DNA of 64,000 nucleotides from Pseudogemmobacter hezensis (GTDB lineage: Bacteria > Pseudomonadota > Alphaproteobacteria > Rhodobacterales > Rhodobacteraceae). The notes beneath the pieces were generated by a model. It had not been told where the DNA came from. It did no database searches and was given only the letters and a program-made list of their open reading frames with translations. Positions within the stretch are counted from its first letter, which is position 1; each line of letters starts with the position of its first letter. Positions 11,761 through 20,244 of the stretch are shown piece after piece. The stretch spans positions 124,001 through 188,000 of the forward strand of contig NZ_JABJXT010000007.1 of NCBI RefSeq assembly GCF_013155295.1. Reading direction: 5' to 3'. A program made the translations under genes and the position numbers.

Positions 11761-11801
11761 ATACGCCCGCCGGGGAGATCCCCGGCGGGCGTATTCTTTT
11801 T
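11761..11801 (+). terminator. Terminator of the rpoBC operon
   Basis: A perfect 15-bp stem (11761-11775 with 11780-11794, core ACGCCCGCCGGGG) closes an AGAT loop and is followed by TCTTTTTTG. It lies about 50 bases after the rpoC stop. Confidence 0.95.
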
Positions 11802-12385
11802 TGACAGCGCATAGATCGGCTATAGCTGACTGGCAGGCGAGAGCGCTTTCACTGCATTTTAGGCAGTTCCCTGCCAGTTCTGAGCCGGTTCAGCATGACC
11901 CTTCGTCGAATGCCAGGGTGGCGGTAACGATGACTGAGATCTGCTCGCAGATTTTGCAGACCAAATTGGGGGGGATCAGAAAACAGCTCGGCAGACTGTT
12001 TTCCCGACGACCCAACTGGCCGCCGGACCGCGCGAATGGCAGGCAGGCCCGCACAAAGAACAGCCGGCTATGACAGAGGCGAACATGGGCCAGTTTGATG
12101 GTGATCGTTGCCTCATCGATCACGGCAACCTTGTGGCTCCAGTTGAGCCGACAGGCCTCAAAGGGCGCAAAGCCTCCCCCGGGGCGAGGTCACAGACGAT
12201 CTGCGCAAAATCGCAGCTGCGGAGAAAGGCTTTGCCTCAATACAACGATGCGATTCTGATCAGCGGCCAGGCCAGCCGGCTGCCCCTGGCTTTCGCCAAT
12301 GGGCAAGATGCGAGGTCTGAGCGTCTCCGCCATTGACGCATTGGTCACAGGACAAACGCCGAATGGAGGGACGCAGGCTGCAGGC
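11802..12385. other. 584-base intergenic stretch with no intact gene
   Basis: Apart from the IS21-type remnant, I see no frame with a recognisable product. A 9-bp inverted match (ACTGGCAGG/CCTGCCAGT) flanks a 40-base stretch around 11829-11880. The segment is flanked by the rpoC terminator and the 3' end of a minus-strand gene, so it is the boundary between core and accessory DNA. Confidence 0.6.
12030..12215 (-). mobile_element. Degenerate IS21-family transposase (IstA) fragment
   Basis: Reading the minus strand, one frame gives LNWSHKVAVIDEATITIKLAHVR continued by LCHSRLFFVRA. This matches the start of the IstA integrase-core domain, where relatives have FDWSHE...VKVAHVRLCHSRM.FVRAY. Just upstream, in another frame, AQIVCDLAPGEA matches the preceding APGEAYQFDWSH segment, so a frameshift separates the two pieces. 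Similarity stops after FVRAC. There is no istB, and no terminal repeats were found. It is a dead remnant at the border between the rpoBC operon and the glycan gene region. Confidence 0.6.
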
Positions 12386-13462
12386 CTATTTCTTCTTTCG
12401 GAACAGGCCCTTCGTTGCCCGCAAGGGAGAGGTGATTTTCCAGGAGGTTGTGGAAATAATTCTCTTGATCTGGGCCTTATGTTTCTCGGCATCACGGCGA
12501 GCATCGTCGCGTTCTTTCTTCACGCGCAGGAATTCGGCATCCAGCCGCGCAATCTTCTGCCGCGCCTCTGCAAGCCCGCGCTCGGCTTCACTGCTGCGCT
12601 TACGCAAATCCTGCGTCAGACTATTTTGCCCCTGGGCGCGGCCGCTGGTTTCTGCCAGCTCGTTCATCATCAGGCGGATATTCTCGCGCAGAAGATTACG
12701 CTCAGTATCAAGAGCAGCAGATTGGCTGGCCTTTCTGCTGCGCAACTGCAGGTTCTGCGCTGCAAGTGTCTCAATTTCAGAGGCGCAGAGCCTGAGATTT
12801 TCGCGCAGCAGCCCCTGGTCATCCTCGGGCGGGGGCAATCCTGCGCTGAGCCTGGCGAGTTTCCAGTCCTGCCAGGCCTGATTGATCGTTGCCGCGTCGG
12901 GCAGGATTTGTGCAGAGCCGATGGTGGCAGACATCTGCTCATCCGCGAGGCGCCGCGCGTCGGGGTCAAGATCCAACAGGGCCGCTGCGCAAAGCAGATC
13001 GACGGCGTCAGCCTCTGGCATGGTGCCCGCAAAAGGCGCTGCACGGTTGCTGACAACGCTTGCCCCCGCTGCCGCACGTGCGGCCAACAGGGCCAGATCA
13101 TCATGGGCCCCGCTCAGAATCGCCTCAGGGTCGACCAGCGTGATATTACGCCGATTGCGGCGCCAGAGGCCCAGCAATTCGCTGGCCGCCGCACTCCAGT
13201 CGGCGATGGCATCATCCGGGGCCGCGCCCTCAGACAGACGCAGCGCCAGGGCCCTGACAGGATGCAAAACAGCCGCCACCACGGCCCCGCTGGCAGCGGC
13301 TTGTGCCAGATTTGCGCCCGAATGAACCCTGAAATTGGGGAAAGCTGCCGAAAGTGCTTTGGCAATAGGCTCGGCAGTGATGCGGTCCGGATCAGTCAGG
13401 CAAAGCACGAGAGTTGCGCGCGAAGGCGTTGCCGTGGTGCTTTCAGCTTGTTGGGGCATCAT
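12386..13462 (-). CDS. Coiled-coil protein of the glycan region, function unknown
   Basis: I do not recognise a family for the whole 358-residue protein. The start is taken at the ATG-ATG pair (MMPQQAES). Residues 1-200 look like a globular alpha/beta domain (RATLVLCLTDPDR...). Residues about 215-330 form a heptad-like coiled coil rich in Glu, Arg and Leu. The C-terminus reads STTSWKITSPLRATKG plus basic residues. A similar S.SW..T.PLR ending is familiar from glycosyltransferase-cluster proteins. It lies downstream of the 981-residue glycan protein on the same strand, so a role in surface polysaccharide synthesis is inferred. Confidence 0.6.
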   Translation of the reverse strand: MMPQQAESTTATPSRATLVLCLTDPDRITAEPIAKALSAAFPNFRVHSGANLAQAAASGAVVAAVLHPVRALALRLSEGAAPDDAIADWSAAASELLGLWRRNRRNITLVDPEAILSGAHDDLALLAARAAAGASVVSNRAAPFAGTMPEADAVDLLCAAALLDLDPDARRLADEQMSATIGSAQILPDAATINQAWQDWKLARLSAGLPPPEDDQGLLRENLRLCASEIETLAAQNLQLRSRKASQSAALDTERNLLRENIRLMMNELAETSGRAQGQNSLTQDLRKRSSEAERGLAEARQKIARLDAEFLRVKKERDDARRDAEKHKAQIKRIISTTSWKITSPLRATKGLFRKKK

Positions 13463-13623
13463 AATATTTCTCAAGGTTGGGCCGACATCGTTTCAATAAG
13501 CATATTCGCCCCTGAATTGCCAGACCAGGGCTAAGATAGTCTGAATGCCCGAGAAATCTTCGCTCAGTCAATTCACAGAATATGGCGTTAATAATTTCAC
13601 GTATCAGGCGCGTTTAAGCCTGG

Positions 13624-13648
13624 TCAGGGCGCCGCCGGGGCGCCCTGA
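13624..13648 (-). terminator. Possible terminator or processing hairpin after the glycan operon
   Basis: A perfect 10-bp TCAGGGCGCC/GGCGCCCTGA stem lies 12 bases after the stop of the 981-residue gene. There is no clear U-tract on the minus strand, so termination is uncertain. Confidence 0.4.
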
Positions 13649-13659
13649 GGTGAATTTGG

Positions 13660-16605
13660 TCAGGCGATTTTCCCGCGTGCGAATTCGCGCACCTGATGGA
13701 AATGGACCGCAACCGGATCATCCGCTGCAAGCCTGGCCAGAGCGGCCTCGATCCTTGCGGAAAAACTGCTGTCTGACAGCCTGTTCAAACCTGCCGCCGG
13801 ATCAAGCAGGATTGCGGTTGCCGCCTCACGCAGCAGCGTACTGCCCCCCAGATCCTGAGAAATGGCAGCCGCATGCTGAGACGGCGCAATGGATGCGCCG
13901 ATATTCGGCTGGGCCGCCCGCGTCCCATCGCCGCCCTGTGCGGTCGAGGTAACAGGAGGAGCAATCCTTTCGGCCCGCTTTTTCCCGGTCAGAGGATCAC
14001 GCAGCAATGCCTCATAATCGACACGGTCAAAAACTTCGAGCTGGCCGCCAACGGTTGTATTATAGATCCTACGGCCCACCGCCTCAAAGGAAAGCTTGGC
14101 CTGGCGATAATTCAGAGCAACGCGATCCAGCTTGGGGTCTTTCCAGGTTTTGCCCTTGCCGAAATAATCCTTGTGGAAGTGATTTGGGTCATCGGTGTCT
14201 GACAGCAACACATCGCCAGTGCGTTTGTGGCTGTCTGGGATGATATAGTCGAAGTCCATCCCGATCAGGTGAACCTCGGTGAAGCCCATGAAGAATGCGA
14301 GCTGAAGGTTGATATAGGTCACCGACTGACCGCAATACAGAACCTTGCTCGCATCCGTTGAAAACCGCGGCACAACATAATTGGGCGAGCTTTTCTCATA
14401 AAAGCTGCGGTTCATCTCAAAGAAATAGGTATTCGGTGCGGGGGGGATGAAGCGGCGATAGATGGTCGGGAAAAATTTAAAGGGCGCATCAAAGGCCTTA
14501 ATTTCTTCGACGTTCTCCTTCATCACCGAACTGTCTTCAACGACATAAAATGTCGGCATGAAGCCGGTTTCACGGGTTTTATAGTAGAAAGAATTGACCC
14601 CGAACGAAAACTCTCCCTCAAGCAGGGAAAGGTCGTGGCGGTTCAGCGAGGGGCCATTCCCAATAATAAAACAACGCTCGCCCTGATAGCGGTTGTAAAA
14701 ACCGGCAAGCCGATCGCTGTCAGGGGGTTGGGTTCCTGCATATACCTCGCGGGCAGCGTAATCAGAAAGACCTCTGAAGTCAGGCGGGAAAATCAGATCC
14801 CCGCGGCCTTCGCCTATCTTCTGGAATGCGGCAGTGCGTTCGCGCTGGCCATTGACGGTAAGCTTCGCCCCGGAACGATAAAGATCCAGGTCGCCAAAAT
14901 CACGGGCGCGGTCTGCCATCAAAGCCGCCGTTTTTTCGGGAGTTGCATGCTCACACATACGGTGGATGAACTCGAAGGGTTTGATTTCTTTGTGATACCG
15001 GCAGCAGTAGTTTTTCTGAAGATGAGCATAAACATCCTTGAAGTTGCCGCGGGCGCTGCTGTCCGTCGGGTGATAAAGGTGGACATAGGCCTCTGGCTGG
15101 ATCAGAACCCGGGACGGGTCAACATGGTTCAGGATCGTCACATCGAGCGCGCGATCCTCGCAGGAATAGCCGATATATTGCTCAAACCCTTTAAGGGCGA
15201 GATAGGTCGATTTCCTGAAAATAACGATCCCACCGGCAATGGTCACCGGGTTTTTGATATTCGCTTCATTGGTCAGGCCATCCAGCGTCATCTTGCTGCG
15301 GATTTGCGCAACCTCTTCGGCGGTCGAATAATAGACTGTCGCATAGGGCGAGCAGACATCATACTTTCCGTAACAGCCCATAATCGCAGAAAGGAAGCCG
15401 GATCCGGTCAGGACATCGGTATCCATCAGCGCGACAACCTCAGCATCAGCGCAGAAGTGCCGAACCGCGACGTTGTATCCCCAGCCCCGATTGTAATCTT
15501 TATCGTTGAAAATAAATTCATACCGAACGTAATCTTTTGCGTTCAGGTCTTTCATATTCAGGCGAGGCTTGGAATCCTGCTCAACCAGCAGAACATCAAA
15601 CATATTGCCATAATAGTGGTCAATCCATTGCAGCAGAAACCGCAGATTATCAATTCTTTCGGGCGCATCATCCGCGATGCGCAGGCCGATAATCAAAGTT
15701 GCAAGCGAGCGATTTTCACGCCCCACACGCTTTGTCAGGGTTTCTGTTTTTTCCGAATTCATGCGTTCAATACGCTTGAACGGACCAAAGGATGTCTGAG
15801 GCCAGGTAATCATTGAACTGGTATCTTTCACTTTTGGTTGTAGTTTGACCAACTCCATGATCCTGTCATAAATCCAGTCGCTTCCTGCCTCGGTCAGGTG
15901 CAGGTTGTCACAGGTAAATCGTTTAACGTCTTCGTCATTCCAGGTCAGGAGGTTGACAAGTCTGTCAGCAGGGAACCGGGTGGCGAAAAGGCTGGAATAA
16001 TCGTGCAGGATTGACATATTTTCCGGGCGATCCCGGTGATAATCCCCGCGCCAGCCATCGACAATCCGGTTGGCGTTGATGAAAATAAGATTGGGAATGG
16101 CCGCCAGCTTTTTGACAAGCGTTTCGGCTGATGCAAGCGGATACATATTGATTGTCCGCTCGCCCTCATATTCGGTTTCAAATGGGCGGGAGTAGTATTC
16201 CTGCAGGACATCCGCACCGAAAATACGGTCAAAAATGGCCCGTTTGGAGTTGATCACCTTGCGCGAGTAATCGCGGGTGTTCAGACCAATATTCTCTGTG
16301 TTCTCTGACTGTTTGCGATCATAAAGATCGTCAACGGCATTTGACAGTTTGCGCGGCGCCCATTCGACGATGCCTGTATAGAGAATGACATGGTCATATG
16401 AGGCCAGCTCTGCCTCGGTGAAGGACATCAGAAAATCCAGCGACGTCGTCCATTTCATCGGACAGAGATAGCTGGTGACCTCTAGCCGGGGATCCTTTGC
16501 CATCCGTTCGGCAAAGACATCATGATCGCAGCCGCGCGGCTTATGTTGGCCCCGGCTGTCGGTGAAAATCAGGATCTTTTTGCGGGGCGGGGTGAGGTTG
16601 GTCAT
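13660..16605 (-). CDS. Three-domain glycan protein: SGNH hydrolase + glycosyltransferase + MptE/DUF115-like domain
   Basis: The protein has 981 residues. Residues 1-270 resemble an SGNH/GDSL hydrolase, with FTDSRGQHK near the start and DNLHLTEAGSDWIYDRI as the Asp-x-x-His block. Residues about 300-565 look like a GT-A glycosyltransferase with the metal motif MDTDV near 393 and GWGYNVAVRHF before it. Residues about 640-905 begin FIIGNGPSLNRHDL and continue VTYINLQLAFFMGFTEVHLIG. This is the signature shared by DUF115/MptE-like proteins and, loosely, GT42 sialyltransferases. The start overlaps galE by four bases (ATGA) and has AGGAG. It probably builds or decorates a surface glycan; the sequence is visibly more A/T-rich than its neighbours. 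Confidence 0.75.
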   Translation of the reverse strand: MTNLTPPRKKILIFTDSRGQHKPRGCDHDVFAERMAKDPRLEVTSYLCPMKWTTSLDFLMSFTEAELASYDHVILYTGIVEWAPRKLSNAVDDLYDRKQSENTENIGLNTRDYSRKVINSKRAIFDRIFGADVLQEYYSRPFETEYEGERTINMYPLASAETLVKKLAAIPNLIFINANRIVDGWRGDYHRDRPENMSILHDYSSLFATRFPADRLVNLLTWNDEDVKRFTCDNLHLTEAGSDWIYDRIMELVKLQPKVKDTSSMITWPQTSFGPFKRIERMNSEKTETLTKRVGRENRSLATLIIGLRIADDAPERIDNLRFLLQWIDHYYGNMFDVLLVEQDSKPRLNMKDLNAKDYVRYEFIFNDKDYNRGWGYNVAVRHFCADAEVVALMDTDVLTGSGFLSAIMGCYGKYDVCSPYATVYYSTAEEVAQIRSKMTLDGLTNEANIKNPVTIAGGIVIFRKSTYLALKGFEQYIGYSCEDRALDVTILNHVDPSRVLIQPEAYVHLYHPTDSSARGNFKDVYAHLQKNYCCRYHKEIKPFEFIHRMCEHATPEKTAALMADRARDFGDLDLYRSGAKLTVNGQRERTAAFQKIGEGRGDLIFPPDFRGLSDYAAREVYAGTQPPDSDRLAGFYNRYQGERCFIIGNGPSLNRHDLSLLEGEFSFGVNSFYYKTRETGFMPTFYVVEDSSVMKENVEEIKAFDAPFKFFPTIYRRFIPPAPNTYFFEMNRSFYEKSSPNYVVPRFSTDASKVLYCGQSVTYINLQLAFFMGFTEVHLIGMDFDYIIPDSHKRTGDVLLSDTDDPNHFHKDYFGKGKTWKDPKLDRVALNYRQAKLSFEAVGRRIYNTTVGGQLEVFDRVDYEALLRDPLTGKKRAERIAPPVTSTAQGGDGTRAAQPNIGASIAPSQHAAAISQDLGGSTLLREAATAILLDPAAGLNRLSDSSFSARIEAALARLAADDPVAVHFHQVREFARGKIA

Positions 16606-17621
16606 TCCTCGCTCCTATAGCCCTGTGGGTTTTCAGACTGCCATTTCCAGGCGCTGGCGCACATATCATCCAGGTCGCGGGTCGCGCTCCAGCCCAGCAG
16701 GCGCTCGGCCTTTTCGGGCTGGGCATAGCAGGCGGCGATATCACCGGGGCGGCGGGCCACCACCTCATAGGCCAGCGCATGGCCGCAGGCGCGTTCAAAG
16801 GCCGCCAGCATCTCTTTGACAGTGGTGCCGGTTCCCGTGCCGATATTGAACACCTCGGTGCCCGTATGATCGGCGGCGTAATCCAGCGCCAGGGCATGGG
16901 CGCGGGCGAGATCGGCGACATGGATATAGTCGCGCAGGCCCGTGCCGTCGCGGGTGTCGTAATCATCGCCGAAGATCGCCAGTTTCGCACGACGGCCCAC
17001 CGCGACCTGGGCGATAAAGGGCAAGAGGTTGTTCGGGATCCCCTGCGGATCCTCGCCTATGCGGCCGCTGACATGGGCGCCCACCGGGTTGAAATAGCGC
17101 AAAAGCACCGCGCCTGTGCCGGGGTTGGCGCGGACCCAATCGGCCAGCACCTGCTCGGCCATATATTTCGTGCGGCCATAGACATTGGTCGGGCTGCAGG
17201 GATGCGCCTCGTCATAGGGCAGGTAGAGGGGATTGCCATAGACGGTGGCGGATGAAGAGAAGATGATCTTGCCGCAGCCCGATGCCCGCATCGCCTCCAG
17301 CAAGACCAGGGTTCCGGTGACATTGGTGTCGTAATAGGCGACCGGCTTTTCCTCGCCTTCGCCCACCGCTTTCAGCCCGGCGAAATGGATCACGGCCTCG
17401 GGGCGGAAATCGGTGAAAATCGCCGTCAGCCGGTCACGGTCGCGGATATCGCCCTCTTCAACGCGGAAATCGCGGTTCGAGATCTGGCGCACCCGGGTCA
17501 AAGCCTCGGGTGCGCTATTGGCGTAATTGTCGACCACACAGACCTGATGGCCAAGAGCAAGCAGTTCAACCAGCGTATGGCTGCCAATGTAACCGGCCCC
17601 CCCGGTCAGCAGCACCCGCAT
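16602..17621 (-). CDS. galE: UDP-glucose 4-epimerase
   Basis: The 339-residue protein starts with the NAD-binding motif TGGAGYIGSH (residues 6-15). It has the short-chain dehydrogenase catalytic pair Y148 and K152 in VYGRTKYMAEQ, and the serine in FSSSATVYG. It interconverts UDP-glucose and UDP-galactose (or the GlcNAc forms) in the cytoplasm, supplying sugar donors. Its start codon shares one base with the stop of the upstream dehydrogenase (TGATG) and its stop overlaps the next gene, so translation is coupled within the glycan operon. Confidence 0.93.
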   Translation of the reverse strand: MRVLLTGGAGYIGSHTLVELLALGHQVCVVDNYANSAPEALTRVRQISNRDFRVEEGDIRDRDRLTAIFTDFRPEAVIHFAGLKAVGEGEEKPVAYYDTNVTGTLVLLEAMRASGCGKIIFSSSATVYGNPLYLPYDEAHPCSPTNVYGRTKYMAEQVLADWVRANPGTGAVLLRYFNPVGAHVSGRIGEDPQGIPNNLLPFIAQVAVGRRAKLAIFGDDYDTRDGTGLRDYIHVADLARAHALALDYAADHTGTEVFNIGTGTGTTVKEMLAAFERACGHALAYEVVARRPGDIAACYAQPEKAERLLGWSATRDLDDMCASAWKWQSENPQGYRSEE

Positions 17622-18559
17622 CAGGCTTTGGCCCCGAGGAAGCCCGAGAGGTGGTTGATCGCCGTATGGCTGGCGCGGATCACGCCGTCGATGGTGTTAG
17701 AGCCGTTATGGGTGCCAAGGATGGCGCGCTCCATGCCGCGCAGCGGGCTGTCGGCGGGCAGGGGCTCGACCTCGAAGACGTCCAGCGCCGCCGAATGGAC
17801 ATGACCCGATTGCAGCGCGGCGATCAGCGCCGCCTCGTCGATCAGCGGGCCACGGGCGACGTTCACCACACGGACGCCAGGCTTGCAGCGGGCCAGCACC
17901 TCGGCGTTCAGCATGTGGAAATTGTGCTGGTTCAGCGAGCAGGTAAAGACCAGGAAATCGAGTTCCTCGACGCCTTCCGGCCAGGTGGCACGCGCAAGGC
18001 CGGGGATGCCCGCATCGCCCGCGACGCCCGGGTCATAGGCGGTCACATTCAGGCCAAGCGCCTGCAGCCGCGTCACCGCATTGCGGCCGATGTCGCCCAG
18101 GCCGATCACGCCGGCGCGGCGGCCCGAAAGGCTGATCCCGGCGGGCTTGAGCCATTTGCCCTCACGCACGCCGCGGTCGATCAGGAACAGCTGACGCGCA
18201 AGGCCAATCACAAAGGCCACCGCAACATCGGCGACCTCGGTGCCAAACATCTGCGGCGTGTTGATGATCGGAATGCCCAGATCCTTGCAGGCGGCGAAAT
18301 CGACATTGTCGACGCCGATGCCCCATTTCACCGCCGCCCGCAGCTTGCCCTTTTGCGCGGTCTCAAACACGTCGCGGGTGGCGGGATCGTCGCCGATGAT
18401 CCAGCCGTCGTAATCGGGAAGCAGCGCCTTCAGCTCTTCCTCGCTCAGGATCTGGGTCACCTTTGCCGGGTGCAGTTTCAGCCCGCGCTCGGCTGCATAA
18501 TCCATGAACAGGTCGATCTGGCCCAGCATCGGCGGGCAGGTAACGAGAACATTCTTCAT
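17621..18559 (-). CDS. D-2-hydroxyacid dehydrogenase (phosphoglycerate dehydrogenase-like)
   Basis: The start is ATG 18559, preceded by AAGGA at good spacing, giving 312 residues. The NAD fold motif GLGDIG is at 153-158. The catalytic Arg and Glu occur in NVARGPLIDE and DVFEVEPLP, and the histidine in GTHNGSNT replaces the more usual PHIA-type block. It is a short member of the family without the regulatory ACT domain. Its exact substrate is unknown. Its place between a NeuA-like enzyme and galE suggests it makes or removes an acid used in the glycan rather than serving serine synthesis. Confidence 0.8.
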   Translation of the reverse strand: MKNVLVTCPPMLGQIDLFMDYAAERGLKLHPAKVTQILSEEELKALLPDYDGWIIGDDPATRDVFETAQKGKLRAAVKWGIGVDNVDFAACKDLGIPIINTPQMFGTEVADVAVAFVIGLARQLFLIDRGVREGKWLKPAGISLSGRRAGVIGLGDIGRNAVTRLQALGLNVTAYDPGVAGDAGIPGLARATWPEGVEELDFLVFTCSLNQHNFHMLNAEVLARCKPGVRVVNVARGPLIDEAALIAALQSGHVHSAALDVFEVEPLPADSPLRGMERAILGTHNGSNTIDGVIRASHTAINHLSGFLGAKA

Positions 18560-18638
18560 TGTATCATCCTTATGCGCGGGCATTCTTTACGCAGCTGTTC
18601 TTACTTTGGGTGTGCCTGAGGGCGGGCAGTTTGCACTG

Positions 18639-19343
18639 TCAGCCCGGGGCTTTGTCTCTCGCATCAGCCAGCGAGGCCAGCGCCTCGGCCATCAGCCAGT
18701 CTTCCGGGGTGTCGATATCAACCGCTTCCATCTTGTCCATGACATGCAGGATCGGTTTCTTGCCGATCCGCGCATTCGAGGCGGCAAAACTGGCCTGCGA
18801 GAAGATATAGAGGTTCGAGTTTTCCTCATACCAGGGTTCCAGATCCTGGGTCTGGATCAGGTTGTCCGGGTCATGGTTCACCGCGCTGCCATCGCCGCGA
18901 TAAAAGCGGGTCTGGATCTTGTTGACGGTGAAAAGGGAATCCGCCGTGCCCGCAGCAGCCCCGGCCTTATAGGCCGAAAGCGCGGCATAGATGGTCTCGG
19001 AAGACAGCATCGGATTGGTGGTATGAGTCATCAGATAGGTCGCGGCCGGCACGGCTGCGATATCATCGGCCAGGATCAGGTTCATCGAGACCGTATCGCC
19101 GCAAAGCTCTGGCTTGCGGTCGCGGATGCGCACGCGGTCGCTTTCGACAAGGCCATTCTCGGCCAGGATGCCCCGCGCGTCGGTGTTGATGACCACCTCA
19201 TCGATCTCGGGGATGACCAGCAGGCTGTCGAGGATCCATGAGAACAATGGCTTTCCGTGCAGTTTACGGAAATTCTTGCCCTTAACCCTTTGGCTGTTGG
19301 CCTTCATCGGGAGAAGTGCGACGCAGCGGTTTGAGCCACTCAT
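18639..19343 (-). CDS. Acylneuraminate (nonulosonate) cytidylyltransferase family protein
   Basis: The 234-residue protein begins with VALLPMKANSQRVKGKNFRK (residues 8-27), the CTP-binding P-loop-like motif of the NeuA/KdsB superfamily. It continues with the conserved EVVINTDA and DIDTPEDW blocks. The family charges a nonulosonic acid (sialic, legionaminic or pseudaminic type) with CMP. The start at 19343 is supported by AAAAGG nine bases upstream and by the need to keep the first beta strand. It overlaps the upstream GT2 gene by 62 bases in a different frame. No sugar-acid synthase (NeuB type) is in the window. Confidence 0.82.
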   Translation of the reverse strand: MSGSNRCVALLPMKANSQRVKGKNFRKLHGKPLFSWILDSLLVIPEIDEVVINTDARGILAENGLVESDRVRIRDRKPELCGDTVSMNLILADDIAAVPAATYLMTHTTNPMLSSETIYAALSAYKAGAAAGTADSLFTVNKIQTRFYRGDGSAVNHDPDNLIQTQDLEPWYEENSNLYIFSQASFAASNARIGKKPILHVMDKMEAVDIDTPEDWLMAEALASLADARDKAPG

Positions 19344-20244
19344 CCTGGTCTGCCTTTTTAGAAACTTCGGGATAAAAAAACCGCTCTTTCGCCTGACGCG
19401 AGAGCAGCCGGTGATCGTGATTGCCCTTCCAGGAGCCGATATACTGGTTCCAGCGATAGCGCATCATCGCCATGCGAGAGGTCGAGGCGATGCCATTGCG
19501 GCTGGCCGAACGCCAGTCGCCCCAGGTGCTGGCGATAAAAAAACGCAGCACGTCCAGGCGCGACAGATGCACCTCTGGCATGATCGAGCGCAGCGCAATC
19601 GCCTCGCGCTCAAAGCGGCGGCGCACCTGGGCCCAGCTTTCCTGATGGTGGTGAAAGACCACCGCTTCAGAGACATAGCCGATGCGGTGCTCCAGCGCGA
19701 CCAGACGCTTTGCCAGTTCGATATCTTCGAGGCCGGTCAGATCCTCATCGAAAGGGTGGCTCTCCCAGACGCTGCGCAGCAGGGCAGAATTGGCATTGTT
19801 ACAAAAGAAGCCGTCTTGTGGAATTTTCGAGGTTTCGGGGAAATATTTGGCGAAAATTCGCCGTTCGCTGAAATTGCTGTCATCGTCGCCGGTCTGGCGG
19901 CCATAGGTGTAAGAGGCGCGACCATCGATCAGGGGCTGGCACAGGGCCTGCAGCCAGGTGTTGTCAACCGGCACGCAATGGCCAGAGATCAGCACCAGAA
20001 TATCGCCGGTCGCAAAGGCGCAGCCCCGGTTCAGCGAGCGGCCGAACGAGAATTCTGCTTTGGTGATCGTGGTGACGCGGGCGCCATGGGCGCGGGCGAT
20101 CTCGACCGTGCCATCGGTCGAGCCGGAATCGATCAGCACGGTCTCGACATCCAGCCCGGGCGTCTCTTGCCGGCCGATCATCTGCAGCAGATCACCCAGA
20201 TGGCGGGCTTCATTCAGGGTTCTGATGACGATGCTGACGCGCAT
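19282..20244 (-). CDS. Family 2 glycosyltransferase
   Basis: The 320-residue protein opens with SIVIRTLNEARHLGDLL and has the GT2 nucleotide-sugar motif LIDSGSTDGT at 37-46. GRSLNRGCAFATGDILVLISGHC contains the acceptor-side block, and LTGLEDIELAKRL is the catalytic ED motif near residue 190. It transfers a sugar from a nucleotide donor in the cytoplasm; the RTLNEA opening is common in rhamnosyltransferase-like members, but the substrate cannot be read from sequence. It is the first gene of the minus-strand glycan operon. Confidence 0.85.
   Translation of the reverse strand: MRVSIVIRTLNEARHLGDLLQMIGRQETPGLDVETVLIDSGSTDGTVEIARAHGARVTTITKAEFSFGRSLNRGCAFATGDILVLISGHCVPVDNTWLQALCQPLIDGRASYTYGRQTGDDDSNFSERRIFAKYFPETSKIPQDGFFCNNANSALLRSVWESHPFDEDLTGLEDIELAKRLVALEHRIGYVSEAVVFHHHQESWAQVRRRFEREAIALRSIMPEVHLSRLDVLRFFIASTWGDWRSASRNGIASTSRMAMMRYRWNQYIGSWKGNHDHRLLSRQAKERFFYPEVSKKADQDEWLKPLRRTSPDEGQQPKG

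Noticed and set aside
12299-13534. A long plus-strand open frame opposite the 358-residue coiled-coil protein
   Set aside because: Composition is Cys/Arg/Gln-rich without motifs, while the minus-strand frame has a clear coiled coil and the SWKITSPLR ending.
14635-15816. A plus-strand frame of about 390 codons opposite the three-domain glycan protein
   Set aside because: It lies entirely antisense to recognisable SGNH and glycosyltransferase motifs and has no ribosome site.
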